DNA of 40,996 bases from a virus. The position numbers and the translations under genes were made by a program. Positions within the stretch are counted from its first letter, which is position 1, and every line of letters begins with the position of its first letter. The stretch spans positions 1 through 40,996 of the IMG/VR virus record IMGVR_UViG_3300019873_000001; one strand, given 5' to 3'. This document shows, piece by piece, positions 24,696 through 33,092 of this stretch. A model generated the notes under the pieces. It worked only from the letters and a program-made list of their open reading frames with translations. It was not told where the DNA came from and ran no database searches.

Positions 24696-25293
24696 ACACT
24701 TGTTTCAGTTTATTGGTAGTTTCTAATTCTTTCATTTGTTCTTGACTTATCCAGGCAGTACCCTTCCATTTGACAATATATTCATTTTCTATTCTCATGC
24801 GGTCTTGCCCATGTATTATTTCTCTATTGAGGCTATGTACCGGTAAATCAGGAGTGAATTCACTATATTTATATCCATCGAGCCACTTTGTCTCTAACAT
24901 TATCGCCATATTTTTATCGTGGACTCTTGGAAGATTTGGCAATTCCTTTGTTACAAATTTACCCATATAGTGAAAATTATTTTTTGTCAATACCACATTT
25001 CCTTCTATGGCGAACAATTCATCAAAGAGTGAAATATCTTTTATGAGAGTGGAATCCATTAAAAAGATAAACTCCTCGTACTTTTCTTTTCCCCTTTCTA
25101 TACAGGCGATTTCCCAGCCATTCCAATCATTTACAATTATATCATATTGTCGGTCAAAGTATGATAAATCTGGGTGGTAATTATCGTTGCTTACAATTAA
25201 AATATCGTAAGGCGTTTTCTCTATACTTTCTAAACAATCTTTTAAGAAAGCGGAAGTATATTTACTTGTTCCAATGACTATTCCTTTTTTCAT
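24691..25293 (-). CDS. Putative GT-A type glycosyltransferase, 200 aa
   Basis: The N-terminus GIVIGTSKYTSAFLKDCLESI and ILIVSND resemble GT2 family starts. FIFLMDST near residue 77 would be the metal-site strand. It is shorter than most GT2 enzymes and lacks a clear second motif, so this is a guess. It is coupled by ATGA to the FkbM gene and closes the sugar island. The terminase promoter overlaps its last codons. Confidence 0.45.
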   Translation of the reverse strand: MKKGIVIGTSKYTSAFLKDCLESIEKTPYDILIVSNDNYHPDLSYFDRQYDIIVNDWNGWEIACIERGKEKYEEFIFLMDSTLIKDISLFDELFAIEGNVVLTKNNFHYMGKFVTKELPNLPRVHDKNMAIMLETKWLDGYKYSEFTPDLPVHSLNREIIHGQDRMRIENEYIVKWKGTAWISQEQMKELETTNKLKQVL

Positions 25294-26042
25294 ATCGTTA
25301 TGATTAAATCAGGAAGCCCTACACGTTTTACAATTCTATACCCATCTTTTTCTATAACTCTCTTTAATGTCTCACTTATATCTTTTCTTGTGGCGAAAAA
25401 ATCTCCATGAGAGGTAAACTTTCTATCAATAAATATATCGTGAGTGTCCTTTAGAGCTTCTTTCATTATTTCCCTATCCACATCTCCATGCCATTCACCC
25501 CTAAAGTGTTTTACTAAATTAAGATATGGCTTGAACTTTATTAATATCTGCCCTTCCATTCCTTCTGTATCACTTTTAAGTATGTCTATCTGGGGGAATT
25601 TGTATATGTCCATTATGTCTTTTAGAGTAGATGCCTTGACCTTTATCTCGCCTATTTTCTCTGAACCCATTGGAGAGAATAAGTCCCACCTAAAGTTTCC
25701 ATCCACGTGTCCATTACCCGCCCATTTACAGACATTAAACGTAACTTCCTTTCGGTCATCTCCGATTATTGCTTCTTCCACATAAATAAGTTTATTGTCT
25801 GTGTTTATTTTAGCATATTTCATCAATTCCGGTTCAGGTTCGCAGACAAGTATCTTGGCTTCGGGATAGAACTTTTGAAATTGCACACTCGCCGCACCCA
25901 AGTTTGCTCCTATATCTACGATGTATTGAATATTTTTATCGTAGTCAAAAAGTTCGGCAATTTTGTATTCGTCTTCGGTAATCACCGCAGTTTCGTGAGC
26001 AGTAGCGCAAAGTTCTAAGACTTTACTTGCTTGGAGCATCAA
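25290..26042 (-). CDS. FkbM family SAM-dependent methyltransferase
   Basis: A 250-aa protein. SAM-binding motif I VDIGANLGAASV (about 43-54) and acidic VCEPEPE follow; then ILKSDTEGMEGQIL (about 155-168), the diagnostic FkbM block. FkbM enzymes O-methylate sugars or small metabolites. It lies between two glycosyltransferase-type genes with ATGA coupling on both sides, so a methylated sugar is a reasonable product. Confidence 0.85.
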   Translation of the reverse strand: MMLQASKVLELCATAHETAVITEDEYKIAELFDYDKNIQYIVDIGANLGAASVQFQKFYPEAKILVCEPEPELMKYAKINTDNKLIYVEEAIIGDDRKEVTFNVCKWAGNGHVDGNFRWDLFSPMGSEKIGEIKVKASTLKDIMDIYKFPQIDILKSDTEGMEGQILIKFKPYLNLVKHFRGEWHGDVDREIMKEALKDTHDIFIDRKFTSHGDFFATRKDISETLKRVIEKDGYRIVKRVGLPDLIITI

Positions 26043-26902
26043 TAGACAATAGTTTCATAAAATTTCAAAGCAACATCTCCTGTTGCAGCTAGATATTTGC
26101 GTTGGGTATGGTAGGCGGCATGCACCATAAGAGCATCACCACAAAAGAAATTAGGTCGCCCTAGCTCTTCGGGTATCTGATACGCCAACTGTGGTTCTTC
26201 GATATAGCCAGGTCTTAATTTATCCTTACCGAACCAACATATACAACAAATAGAAAATCTTTCGTAATCACTAAGTGTCCGACTAGGCAGGTAGTATGCG
26301 CTTAATGTTCCTTTTAGATAATGTTGTTTAAAAGTTTCGTGGATATGGTCTGCAAATCTACCATCAGAATAATTGAATGGGTCAAGATAAGCATAGTCAG
26401 GGTCTGCCTTTGTATATCGTCTCACACTACCAGCCTCCTCACTCAAAGCCCCATTATCCTGATGCCACGAATTACAAATTGTGCTATTGATTATGTTTGG
26501 ATAAATTAGAAAAGCATCGGGATTGTCTATCCTTGCCTTGCATATCTTTTCTATCGCGTCATCGGCGCACCAGATTATATCGTCATCAAATCTTATGTAA
26601 ATCGTATCGTCATCGTGGGTATTCACGAAGAACTTATGAGTTTGTAAAGCGTTGTAAGTTTCCCAAGTGGGAGTAATGGGTTCACCTAGTCTGTAAATTT
26701 TTACCTTCGGGTTCTCTGCCTCCATTGAGGTGAGGTAATTCCCATCCTCTTCGTCAACTGTATTCATCCATAATTGCCAATTTTCAACCACGCCATTTTT
26801 TATCTTGCGATAGATAAAATGCTTAAAAATATCTAAATATTTTTTTCTTCCGGCTGGCGTGCAAATCACAACCTTGTAGGTCTGTCCATTATGCGTAATC
26901 AT
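26039..26902 (-). CDS. GT-A type glycosyltransferase, 287 aa
   Basis: Starts with VVICTPAGRKKYLDIF and has IRFDDDIIW near residues 103-111, a DxD-type metal/nucleotide site after a 100-residue Rossmann-like half. The C-terminal half (PGYIEEPQLAYQIP, FCGDALMVHA) fits an acceptor domain. It is translationally coupled to the HNH gene upstream and the FkbM gene downstream. Confidence 0.65.
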   Translation of the reverse strand: MITHNGQTYKVVICTPAGRKKYLDIFKHFIYRKIKNGVVENWQLWMNTVDEEDGNYLTSMEAENPKVKIYRLGEPITPTWETYNALQTHKFFVNTHDDDTIYIRFDDDIIWCADDAIEKICKARIDNPDAFLIYPNIINSTICNSWHQDNGALSEEAGSVRRYTKADPDYAYLDPFNYSDGRFADHIHETFKQHYLKGTLSAYYLPSRTLSDYERFSICCICWFGKDKLRPGYIEEPQLAYQIPEELGRPNFFCGDALMVHAAYHTQRKYLAATGDVALKFYETIVY

Positions 26903-27393
26903 GATTTAATTTTTTTATCATTATCATATTTACTATGGCACTTAACACATAAGCGAATCCAGTCTGTTATTTCTCTTTTATACTCTCCGCTTTTGTTCGC
27001 CCAGTGTATTTTATGCCCTCTCAACCCAGTTTTACCGCAATGCTCACAAGTATCCGGCTTGCCTAAATTTTTTTTCACCCACGCGTGCAATCCTGAATAA
27101 CCTACATCATCACCCATCCATTTATAACACTTTTCACCGCTCAGAGCTTCGCTTAATTTTCTTCTATGTTCTAAACTCTTCTCAGGAGGTTTTTTTCTGT
27201 TAGGATATTTTTTGCCCTTTTTGGATAGACCAATTTTTCTTCTCCATTCTTCCGAAACTATCCTACCCATTAGCGCATTACTTAATTTTTTCCTTGTTTC
27301 TTTAGAAAACACTCTACCCTTACTCAACTCACTCAGTTTTTTCCTAGTTTCTAATGAAACTGGCTTCGTTCTAATATAAACTCCGCTTGGCAT
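26899..27393 (-). CDS. NUMOD3-HNH homing endonuclease
   Basis: A 164-aa protein. Three NUMOD3-like helix repeats (ETRKKLSELSKGR, ETRKKLSNALMGR, EHRRKLSEALSGE) precede an HNH zinc nuclease (CEHCGK near residue 117, HKIHWANKSGEY, RLCVKCHSKYD). Its first 14 codons overlap a 39-codon Cys-rich frame, as if it had inserted into that gene. A likely self-mobile element. Confidence 0.85.
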   Translation of the reverse strand: MPSGVYIRTKPVSLETRKKLSELSKGRVFSKETRKKLSNALMGRIVSEEWRRKIGLSKKGKKYPNRKKPPEKSLEHRRKLSEALSGEKCYKWMGDDVGYSGLHAWVKKNLGKPDTCEHCGKTGLRGHKIHWANKSGEYKREITDWIRLCVKCHSKYDNDKKIKS

Positions 27394-27470
27394 TTTATTT
27401 CTACCCTTGTTCTACATCCAACTTGCAAGAAAGATGTAGAGCAAGAGTTGCAAGTTAATTTATAATCCAT
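27351..27470 (-). CDS. Cys-rich 39-aa protein, perhaps truncated by HNH insertion
   Basis: Starts LTCNSC and continues to VEIKC, reminiscent of Com-like zinc proteins of Mu-type phages but missing the second C-pair. After about 27 residues it reads into DNA shared with the HNH gene in another frame. An extended -10 lies 6 bases before the ATG. Probably the remnant of a small zinc protein. Confidence 0.4.
   Translation of the reverse strand: MDYKLTCNSCSTSFLQVGCRTRVEIKCQAEFILERSQFH
27407..27456. other. Interleaved inverted repeats (pseudoknot geometry)
   Basis: Arm 1: 27407-27418 with 27433-27444 (12 pairs, one G-U on the plus strand or one mismatch on minus). Arm 2: AACTTGCAA 27420-27428 with TTGCAAGTT 27448-27456 (9 perfect). 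The arms interleave as in an H-type pseudoknot. It lies inside the Cys-rich frame just upstream of the HNH gene. Confidence 0.55.
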
Positions 27471-27476
27471 GCCTAT

Positions 27477-27482
27477 ATTATA
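27477..27482 (-). promoter_or_regulatory. Extended -10 promoter upstream of Cys-rich/HNH genes
   Basis: The minus strand reads TGT-TATAAT, then 6 bases, then ATG at 27470: leaderless spacing. It overlaps the stop codon of the methyltransferase gene. Confidence 0.5.
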
Positions 27483-28212
27483 ACACTTTCCGTACATAAG
27501 TAAAAGGTGCAACCTTGGTAAATTTAGCACTTTCCATATCCTGCGGTTTCATCCAAGGCGCTGTTGCACCGTATTTCAATTCAAGTGGAGTGAACTTGCG
27601 AGCTATACTCAATCCACAACGATAGGGTAAGTGTGCTCCATGCACATCCTTGTTTGTTCCTAAATTAAGTATATCATAGCCCATTTCCTTGAAATCATTG
27701 ACTAATTGCCGTTCGGGTGGACAAAATACCCAACCATCTTTTACCTCATAAGATATATTGGAATAACCTAAAGCACGCTCTGTTGGTAAAAGGTTTGTAT
27801 CATGAAAAACAAAAATAGTCTTATCGGTAATAATACCTGCTCGGCGAAGGTTTTGAAACGCACAAAGTTCCGCTTCGTATGCGTGGCAGTCGAAGAATAC
27901 CAAATCAACCGGCTCATTGCCTAAATCTTCGGGAGTTACATCTGCTGTGTTTTTAACAATTACAACGTGGTTGTCTCCTTGTTTTGGAATAACACCATCA
28001 ACACCCCAATCAACAGTATAGACCGTGCCATTATCTATTGCTTCACAAAAGTTTCTAGCGCTATATCCCGGTACACCACCAAACTCTAAAATTCGCCTAA
28101 TGCGGGTAACTCGTATCAAAGCAAAAAGTAACAATGCCTCATCGTCTTGGATAGGGCCTGGATTGCTCTGCTCTGACGCTTGCCTTAAATGACTTAAATT
28201 ATAGACAACCAT
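27478..28212 (-). CDS. Class I SAM-dependent methyltransferase, 244 aa
   Basis: RILEFGGVPGYSARNF (about 38-53) is a motif I variant, followed by VYTVDWG. DLVFFDCHAYEAEL and IFVFHDTN resemble the Methyltransf_24/cephalosporin-hydroxylase-like group. The target is unknown; neighbouring sugar genes suggest a sugar or lipid acceptor. Confidence 0.65.
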   Translation of the reverse strand: MVVYNLSHLRQASEQSNPGPIQDDEALLLFALIRVTRIRRILEFGGVPGYSARNFCEAIDNGTVYTVDWGVDGVIPKQGDNHVVIVKNTADVTPEDLGNEPVDLVFFDCHAYEAELCAFQNLRRAGIITDKTIFVFHDTNLLPTERALGYSNISYEVKDGWVFCPPERQLVNDFKEMGYDILNLGTNKDVHGAHLPYRCGLSIARKFTPLELKYGATAPWMKPQDMESAKFTKVAPFTYVRKVL

Positions 28213-28673
28213 TAAACTGTTCTAATAAAGTTAGGGTATAATAATTTCTCCCCATTTTTTCTTGCTTTAATAGCTTCTTCCTGCGTATCAAAATCACCCA
28301 GATTATATTTTTTCCAATTTTTCATTATGTATGCTTCCCATTTACCAATTTGGTGATAAAATCTTACTCCTACATGTCCGCTTTTATTATTTTTCTTCTT
28401 CGGACTATTAAATATATTTTCGCTCTGTGTACATATTCTTAGGTTACTTCGTTGATTATTTAATTTATTTCTATCTATATGGTCTGTTACCATTCCTATC
28501 GATAATTTCCCTAAAATCTGCCTCTGCATCAAGATTTTTTTCCCTTTATTGTTTTTCCACTGCTCCCTATAAGCATATCCGAAATTATTTATTCTCCACA
28601 CATATTTATTTAACTCATCAAAATCTTCATCATCAACTAGTATTATTTCTGTTTTGGTCTTTATTTGTTTCAT
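28212..28673 (-). CDS. HNH homing endonuclease with AP2-type domain
   Basis: A 153-aa relative of the protein at 20484-20948. HNH core VTDHIDRNKLNNQRSNLRI then ENIFNS; AP2-like C-terminus (SGHVGVRF, W, YNLGDFDTQEEA). It overlaps the 3' end of the RGP gene by 41 bases, so its insertion has replaced or extended the last codons of that gene. Confidence 0.85.
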   Translation of the reverse strand: MKQIKTKTEIILVDDEDFDELNKYVWRINNFGYAYREQWKNNKGKKILMQRQILGKLSIGMVTDHIDRNKLNNQRSNLRICTQSENIFNSPKKKNNKSGHVGVRFYHQIGKWEAYIMKNWKKYNLGDFDTQEEAIKARKNGEKLLYPNFIRTV

Positions 28674-29556
28674 TAACTAAATTATACCACAATGCCCTTT
28701 TCTTACGCAACTCATCAAAAAATGGATGTCCATTGTAATTGTCGGGGTCTTTATAAAAATCTTCCCCATGTAAAATCCCCACTGCTTCTTTTGCAAGACT
28801 TGTAAAGACATTACTAGCCCGCAGGTGGTTTACTCTCGCATAACCTGAAACTATGCCCCAGTTTAGTCTTGCAAAATCTTTAACAATTAAAACTCCGGCT
28901 AGAATATCATCCCACCTTTCTGCACCTTTAAATTGCCCGACTGGAGCAAAATAAATATAAGACAGAGCTTCCCGCTTAAAGCAGAGGTTCATCCCACACA
29001 TTGGAAAGAAAATCCCCTTCGGTATTATACCTTTATAATACAAGGGTTTAAAGTCTTTTGGAGTTAGAAGTTGAGTTGGCGCATCATAGTCCGGTGTCCC
29101 CTCCCACACGCCATGACTTAACATCACTTGCGCCTCTTCCCTAACTTTATATGGGAAGCCCCTCATATATGAATTGGTAGACGTTGAGAGCCACGATATC
29201 GGCACTTTGCGATTAAGTTGGTCTATGTGGTCTTGGATAGGATCACCGATTGGAAAACAATCATCATCGGTTGTAAAAATATATTCTATATTAGGCAAAT
29301 GTTGAGCAATGTATTTGAAACCAAGTTGTCGAACTCCGGCGCAATAATTAGAAATTAAATTATCTTCATCTAGTTCTTTCGTGTTTAAAAAACCTTTATC
29401 GCCGTTCATAAATTGAATGTAGGGTATATCGCCATCTACTACAATCAGAAGTTCCACATTGTGTTTCACAAATAACACTTTCCATGCCTCTATAAAAGCA
29501 TTTATGCTTTCAGGGCGAATTGTCGGCACAACTACTGCTATATTTTTTATAGCCAT
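28633..29556 (-). CDS. Reversibly glycosylated polypeptide (UDP-arabinopyranose mutase, GT75) homologue
   Basis: A 307-aa protein. Strong family blocks: TTDDDCFP (95-102), MRGFPYKVRE (131-140), SHGVWEG then PDYDAPTQL (147-163), IPKGIFFPMCGMNLCFKRE (178-196), RWDDILAG, and a C-terminal HLRASNVF...EAVGI block. In plants this family interconverts UDP-arabinopyranose and UDP-arabinofuranose. Here it sits beside an RmlB-like dehydratase (10-base overlap), so it should supply or use an activated sugar. The C-terminal 14 residues overlap the HNH gene. It could instead act as a glycosyltransferase. Confidence 0.85.
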   Translation of the reverse strand: MAIKNIAVVVPTIRPESINAFIEAWKVLFVKHNVELLIVVDGDIPYIQFMNGDKGFLNTKELDEDNLISNYCAGVRQLGFKYIAQHLPNIEYIFTTDDDCFPIGDPIQDHIDQLNRKVPISWLSTSTNSYMRGFPYKVREEAQVMLSHGVWEGTPDYDAPTQLLTPKDFKPLYYKGIIPKGIFFPMCGMNLCFKREALSYIYFAPVGQFKGAERWDDILAGVLIVKDFARLNWGIVSGYARVNHLRASNVFTSLAKEAVGILHGEDFYKDPDNYNGHPFFDELRKKRALWYNLVNETNKDQNRNNTS

Positions 29557-30557
29557 TTTTTGTTTTCAGGCAACAATGTCCAACTAACTAGCTTTCTTAA
29601 TGTTTCCTCAAAACTCATAGGATATGAAAAACCAACTTTTTTAAGTTTTTCACCTGATAAGCGATATGCCAAATCATGCCCCGGTCGGGAACGATGCCAA
29701 GAAATCAACTCTATCTTTGGCTTTTTACCCATTATTTTACCTATCATACGAGCAAAATCATCATTTGCAATTTCCATATCTCCTACAATATTCCAACAAC
29801 CTAGCGAGGCATCTATTTTATCTAGTTTTTCATTGGTTTTCTCTAAAATGAAATGGAGAGCTTGGGCGATGTTTCTAGCGTGTAAATAGTGTCTAGTTCC
29901 TGATTTTGTTAAGTCCGCGTTTGCATGGATTTGAATTACTTCATCATTCAAAATTTTTCTGATACAAATTGGCACAAACTTTTCAGGGTGCTGGCGTTCG
30001 CCTATTACGTTCATCGCATTAGTTATATTTATCGACAAGCCATAGGTGTTAGCATAAGCCCTGCAAATTGCCTCCTGCGCGTCTTTACTAGCAGAATATG
30101 GATTCCCAGCATTATGCCTATCCCCCTCTTTATAAGCCACACCATCTTCGGCTGTGCCGTATGCCTCGTCGGTAGAAAATTGTATAAACTTCTTTAATCC
30201 CTTTAATTCCCTAGCCCATTCCAATATCGTCAAAACTAATTTAACATTGTTTTCTATAAAAGGGACTGGGTTGGCGATACTTCTATCCACATGGCTTTCA
30301 CTGGCGAGGTTTAAAATATAATCCACTTCGCCTATCTCTTGTTTTACTCCGTGAGACAAAGGTTGTTGTAAATCCACCGCAAACATCTTTACCCTATTTG
30401 CGTCAAATGCTTTGATATCTCGTAGTCTGTCCATACCGGACGCCGCGTAAGTTAGTTTATCTAACACAATAATTTCCCAATCCGAGTTCTTCAAAAAGTG
30501 TTCTACAATATGATGCCCGACAAATCCTGCTGCGCCTGTAATACAGATTTTAGTCAT
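29547..30557 (-). CDS. RmlB-like NAD-dependent sugar-nucleotide dehydratase/epimerase
   Basis: A 336-aa SDR-extended enzyme: GAAGFVG (8-14) for NAD, STDEAYG with the dehydratase pair Asp130-Glu131, catalytic Tyr154/Lys158 (PYSASK), NVIGERQHPEKFVP, HYLHARN, and RPGHD near the end, all as in dTDP-glucose 4,6-dehydratase. A UDP-xylose-type enzyme is less likely because of the TDE motif. Full length. It overlaps its neighbours on both sides. Confidence 0.85.
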   Translation of the reverse strand: MTKICITGAAGFVGHHIVEHFLKNSDWEIIVLDKLTYAASGMDRLRDIKAFDANRVKMFAVDLQQPLSHGVKQEIGEVDYILNLASESHVDRSIANPVPFIENNVKLVLTILEWARELKGLKKFIQFSTDEAYGTAEDGVAYKEGDRHNAGNPYSASKDAQEAICRAYANTYGLSINITNAMNVIGERQHPEKFVPICIRKILNDEVIQIHANADLTKSGTRHYLHARNIAQALHFILEKTNEKLDKIDASLGCWNIVGDMEIANDDFARMIGKIMGKKPKIELISWHRSRPGHDLAYRLSGEKLKKVGFSYPMSFEETLRKLVSWTLLPENKKWL

Positions 30558-31206
30558 ATAATTCTTTTAATTTTAGCATAAGTTCCTGTGGATTTCCAAC
30601 CTCTACAACAGGTATAACTCCTATCACAGACTCATCATTTCCGCCTTTCATAAGTTTATCTCCGAAGTATATACAATCTTTTTTATTCCATTCCATTTGA
30701 CGTATAAAGCGTTCTATGTTCTTACCCTTCGTACCATCCTTTCTAGTATAGTCTAAACAGGTTGTTCCAGCTATCCTACATTCTAGCTTATTATTCAAAA
30801 ATGGCTTATCTTTTAGTATCTTCTCTCGTATCTTTCCTGTGGGGTCATATGTCTTTTTCAATTCTATGGGAGCGTTATGCCCCACCAAACTCAATGCTAT
30901 CAAACAACCTCTATCATCTATCATATCTGGCTTGACTTCCACTATTTTATTTATGTGGTTTAGTATCTTTTTCTTTTCATTTTCTGTTAAGGTTTTTTTC
31001 CATAAATAGGTATCGTTGCCAGATTGCGCCATCGTAATACATTCCAAGTTATTTAACTGATCCCTCATTCTTTCTTTCTGCGCGCCGCTTATAACTACGA
31101 TATTATGTGTTCTTCCTAAATGTTGCAATACCTCTAACATTTTATCTGAAATATCCTGTCGGGATTCACAAACAGTATTGTCCATATCTAGGAAGAGGTG
31201 TTTCAT
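30550..31206 (-). CDS. Phosphomannomutase-like HAD family protein
   Basis: A 218-aa protein. HAD motif I DMDNT (7-11), ISGAQKERM (39-47), a cap with YDPTGKIREKI (120-130), and FGDKLMKGGND (181-191), matching eukaryotic-type PMM proteins (DKTxxGGND). Likely interconverts hexose 6- and 1-phosphate or is a sugar phosphatase. The substrate is unknown, but the adjacent RmlB-like and cytidylyltransferase genes need sugar 1-phosphates. Confidence 0.75.
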   Translation of the reverse strand: MKHLFLDMDNTVCESRQDISDKMLEVLQHLGRTHNIVVISGAQKERMRDQLNNLECITMAQSGNDTYLWKKTLTENEKKKILNHINKIVEVKPDMIDDRGCLIALSLVGHNAPIELKKTYDPTGKIREKILKDKPFLNNKLECRIAGTTCLDYTRKDGTKGKNIERFIRQMEWNKKDCIYFGDKLMKGGNDESVIGVIPVVEVGNPQELMLKLKELYD

Positions 31207-32195
31207 AATGAATCTTTAATCCGTTGTCTTAATGAGGCACTCGAATATGTGTGCTGGCGACTGTTAAAAATAGTTTTAAGTGGTAAATTATCTCCTGTGA
31301 ATGGTTTGCCTTTATGGTCTTCACCTATAATTCTAACATCTGGTCTTACATTTTCTAATATCTTTAACAAATCATTTTCTGTTTTATATACAATAATGTT
31401 ATCAATATATCTGTTCCCAGATAAAATAATTAACCTTTCCTCTACTGTCATTATAGGTTTATTTTTTTCAGGTCTTTCAATACTAGGGTCTTCATGCAAT
31501 CCCACAATTAGGTATTCACAATATTGTTTACATTCTTGGAATGTCATGCAGTGTCCTGCATGAACAAAATCCCATGCACCAAAAGTTATCCCAACCTTAA
31601 AATTAAAATCTATTGCGTCATGTTTTTTACAGTTGCAGCTTATACAAAGAGGTTGGATATTTATAATTCTATCAGTTCCGCCTTTACTAATCGGTAAAAT
31701 ATGGTCTCTTGTCAATTTCCAATGTTGCTTTCCCCACAATTCCTTTAAACGACTTTCAGGAATACCACACCTAGCGCAACAATAATTAAATTCTTTTTTC
31801 TTTCTATCCCAATCTGCTTCCGTGTATGTGCCCATAATTCCTTTCTTAAGAAGTCTCCTTTTTCGTGTAAGTTCTAGCATTTTTGGAGCAAACTTTTTAC
31901 GAGCTCTCTTTAAGGATATTCTACCCTGTTCCGTTTTACTCCATCTCTTGATTCGTTCTGCTATTTTTTTCTTAACTTCGGGCTTCCGCCTCTTAATTCT
32001 CCGCACCTCATAATCACGTTCCTTATATCTTGGATATCTAATTTCTTTTTGTCGTTTTAAGTTATTTGTATATGTGCAACTTCCTTTTTCAAAAACACTT
32101 CCACACCTTATGTTTCTAGGAGTATTGGATATAAATTCCTTCTCACAATCAACACATAATCTTTCTCTAGGAAATCCCTTCAAACCTTTCCTCAT
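31203..32195 (-). CDS. HNH endonuclease / cytidylyltransferase chimera
   Basis: A 330-aa single frame with two unrelated parts. Residues 1-195: basic, with CVDC, then an HNH zinc nuclease (CCARC 139-143, LTRDHILPISKGGTD 161-175, CISC 184-187). Residues 199-330: a TagD/RfaE-type nucleotidyltransferase (VGITFGAWDFVHAGH with HxGH at 212-215, HEDPSIE, VEERLIILSG, VRIIGEDH, and a C-terminal SSASLRQRI). The second part lacks its own ATG, so the mobile nuclease seems fused to its N-terminus. It is unknown whether both work. Confidence 0.8.
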   Translation of the reverse strand: MRKGLKGFPRERLCVDCEKEFISNTPRNIRCGSVFEKGSCTYTNNLKRQKEIRYPRYKERDYEVRRIKRRKPEVKKKIAERIKRWSKTEQGRISLKRARKKFAPKMLELTRKRRLLKKGIMGTYTEADWDRKKKEFNYCCARCGIPESRLKELWGKQHWKLTRDHILPISKGGTDRIINIQPLCISCNCKKHDAIDFNFKVGITFGAWDFVHAGHCMTFQECKQYCEYLIVGLHEDPSIERPEKNKPIMTVEERLIILSGNRYIDNIIVYKTENDLLKILENVRPDVRIIGEDHKGKPFTGDNLPLKTIFNSRQHTYSSASLRQRIKDSL

Positions 32196-32476
32196 TTTAC
32201 TCCACTTAACAATAATTGAACTTGTCCAATAACCAAAGCGTGATACATTTCACTCCCTTCAGCACAATTTTTAATCAAATTCAAATCACTCTCATCTACT
32301 TCCACTTTGTCTTGGCTAAATAGTTTTTGCGCCAAGAGATATAGTTTCATTTTTCCTGTTACTTTAGAGGTCAAAAGACAATTTGAGAGTGCCTTACCTA
32401 GAGTTAGATTCTCCCCATCCTGTTTCAGCTCTTTGCCAGCGAAATCTTTTAATATTGTGTTTGCTTGAATTATCAT
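32192..32476 (-). CDS. Conserved-looking early protein, 94 aa
   Basis: The start at 32476 is chosen over an upstream in-frame start because TATAAT lies exactly 6 bases before this ATG (leaderless spacing) and the upstream part overlaps another gene. Contains DFAGKELKQDGENLTLGKALSNCL and a KMKLYLLAQKLF helix. Function not recognised. It is followed by the HNH/cytidylyltransferase gene (ATGA). Confidence 0.6.
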   Translation of the reverse strand: MIIQANTILKDFAGKELKQDGENLTLGKALSNCLLTSKVTGKMKLYLLAQKLFSQDKVEVDESDLNLIKNCAEGSEMYHALVIGQVQLLLSGVK

Positions 32477-32478
32477 GT

Positions 32479-32658
32479 TTATATTATAAAACTTTTTAGT
32501 AAACTTCGCAATCTCGCCGACCAAGAGATTGGTTTTGATTCTATCACTTTTGGTGTAGGTATGGGTGGAGTTTTTGACCATTCAACGAGTGCTTCAAGGT
32601 TCGCTCTTTTTTGAATCTCATCTTTTATTGACCACGACTGCGGATTAAATTCTTTCAT
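32479..32658 (-). CDS. Hypothetical 59-aa protein
   Basis: Its start overlaps the stop of the 92-aa gene as ATGA, and it ends 2 bases before the next gene. Helical start, a TPPIPTPK hinge, and a basic end (RLRSLLKSF). The function is unknown. Confidence 0.55.
   Translation of the reverse strand: MKEFNPQSWSIKDEIQKRANLEALVEWSKTPPIPTPKVIESKPISWSARLRSLLKSFII
32483..32511 (-). promoter_or_regulatory. Sigma70-like promoter giving leaderless mRNA
   Basis: On minus: -35 TTGCGA (32511-32506), 17-bp spacer, -10 TATAAT (32488-32483), 6 bases, then ATG at 32476. Confidence 0.55.
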
Positions 32659-32933
32659 TTCTCTTCAGATAATTTCTTTATAATCTTTTCTATTGCCGAA
32701 TTAAATCCTTTTGCAAAAGAATACATACTTGCTTCCACTCTACTATATCCTGCGTGCGGCGATTCTTTTTCTTTCAGAGCTTTAATCTCCTTTATCAATT
32801 CTTCCTTAATTTCTCTTTTCGCCTCCGCCCTGTCAAGACATCTGAAACATAGTCCTTCTTTAGAATGAACGGCAAAATTCTTCATAGTGAAACAGCCTTT
32901 GCATTGTCTTAATTCTAATTCTACGTCATTCAT
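32655..32933 (-). CDS. Zinc-binding small protein, 92 aa
   Basis: Two CxxC pairs (CKGC near residue 10, CFRC near residue 29) form a probable zinc ribbon, followed by a charged helix (AKREIKEELIKEI). In the cluster of tiny early genes; function unknown. Confidence 0.55.
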   Translation of the reverse strand: MNDVELELRQCKGCFTMKNFAVHSKEGLCFRCLDRAEAKREIKEELIKEIKALKEKESPHAGYSRVEASMYSFAKGFNSAIEKIIKKLSEEK

Positions 32934-32937
32934 ATAT

Positions 32938-33081
32938 TTATCTCTCTATGAGAGCGGGGGTACTTTTAATTAAACAAGCGAAGCAATAACTTTTTCTATT
33001 ACTACCCTTTCTGGTATAAGACCAAGCATGAATGCCATATTTACAAGGAAACTTTTGAATAATTTGTAAAATCTTTTTCAT
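32938..33081 (-). CDS. 47-aa Cys-containing protein
   Basis: Basic, with Cys13 and a CFAC pair near residue 33, perhaps zinc-bound. The gap to the next gene is 4 bases. Function unknown. Confidence 0.5.
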   Translation of the reverse strand: MKKILQIIQKFPCKYGIHAWSYTRKGSNRKSYCFACLIKSTPALIER

Positions 33082-33092
33082 TTTCTTTTAAT

